A stretch of DNA of 64,000 nt, from positions 62,001 to 126,000 of the forward strand of contig JAUHXH010000003.1 of assembly GCA_030427085.1 (NCBI GenBank), given 5' to 3'. The notes beneath the pieces are model-generated. The model saw only the letters and a list, made by a program, of their open reading frames with translations, was not told where the DNA came from and did not search any database. Of the stretch, positions 63,734-64,000 are shown one piece after another (within the stretch, counting starts at the first letter, position 1; each line of letters starts with the position of its first letter). The DNA comes from Gammaproteobacteria bacterium (GTDB lineage Bacteria > Pseudomonadota > Gammaproteobacteria > Pseudomonadales > Halieaceae). The translations under genes and the position numbers were made by a program.

Positions 63734-64000
63734 TCAGTCGTTGATTTTCTTGACCAACTCGGACTTCAACATCATCTCGCCTACTTTATCCACGCGGCAA
63801 TCGATATTGTGATCGCCTTGTACGATACGATTGATCCTGGCTTTGGTGCCAATTTTGAGGACCGTTGAGCTGCCTTTCACCTTCAAATCCTTGATGAGTG
63901 TGGCGCTGTCACCTTCATAGAGGTCATTGCCATTGGCATCTTTTACAACTGGCCGCTCTTCGCCCTCTCCGTCAATACCGTCCTGCCACTCCTTACCACA
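63734..64000 (-). CDS. phnA: PhnA/YjdM family protein (partial, N-terminus off window)
   Basis: The C-terminal about 88 residues are present: [56 protein letters not shown] and a final KKIND with TGA at 63736-63734. This is the PhnA/YjdM C-terminal domain, whose family members have an N-terminal zinc ribbon. A CGKEW remnant at the window edge is consistent with it. Despite the historical name, a role in phosphonate use is not established for the family. Confidence 0.9.
   Translation of the reverse strand, partial: CGKEWQDGIDGEGEERPVVKDANGNDLYEGDSATLIKDLKVKGSSTVLKIGTKARINRIVQGDHNIDCRVDKVGEMMLKSELVKKIND

Overview
This looks like a chromosomal segment of a GC-rich, probably marine gammaproteobacterium. 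The core gene order is typical of that class: rpoE-rseA-rseB-rseC-mucD, ygfX-sdhE beside ygfZ, hemA-prfA-prmC diverging from a TPR gene followed by lolB-ispE-tRNA(Gln)-prs-rplY-pth-ychF. Together with PEP-CTERM proteins, a DUF3604 protein and an M2 peptidase, this suggests the Cellvibrionales/OM60-NOR5 (Halieaceae-like) lineage. That placement is inferred from gene content and was not tested.

Layout. 1-3.8 kb: sigma-E envelope-stress operon on the minus strand, with a recognisable sigma-E promoter, ending in a MucD/DegP protease cut by the window edge. 3.9-7.9 kb: nadB, ygfX-sdhE, ygfZ and ung. 7.9-13.4 kb: a compact coenzyme F420 operon (npdG-cofE-cofD-cofCGH, then ung) in which the three activities CofC, CofG and CofH are fused in one polypeptide. 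13.7-21 kb: a DUF1631/GGDEF/EAL protein, a P460-like cytochrome facing an OhrR-type regulator, RhlB and a DoxX protein. 21-33 kb: a MATE pump and the housekeeping translation, haem and isoprenoid cluster, with tRNA-Gln and a chain of small hairpins before prs. 33-42 kb: a PDZ protein, an 11-residue-repeat exported protein, an M2 dipeptidase, an Fbp-type ABC importer, a DUF2254 protein and elongator tRNA-Met.

42-64 kb is more accessory and mostly envelope or secreted: a cohesin-like PEP-CTERM protein beside a dockerin-bearing subtilase, two further PEP-CTERM-type proteins, a CadD-like transporter, an AraC regulator flanked by two copies of a 51-bp element, a DUF3604 (PHP-like) protein coupled to a lipoprotein hydrolase that seems to begin at CTG, two predicted outer-membrane barrels, an ECF sigma/vWA pair, an isoaspartyl peptidase, a prolyl oligopeptidase and a partial PhnA.

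The strongest leads are: the fused F420 operon with a REP-like palindrome in its CofC-CofG linker; the duplicated putative AraC operator; the cohesin/dockerin protease pair; the CTGA-coupled lipoprotein; and the 11-mer repeat protein. No insertion sequence, prophage, rRNA or CRISPR array was seen.
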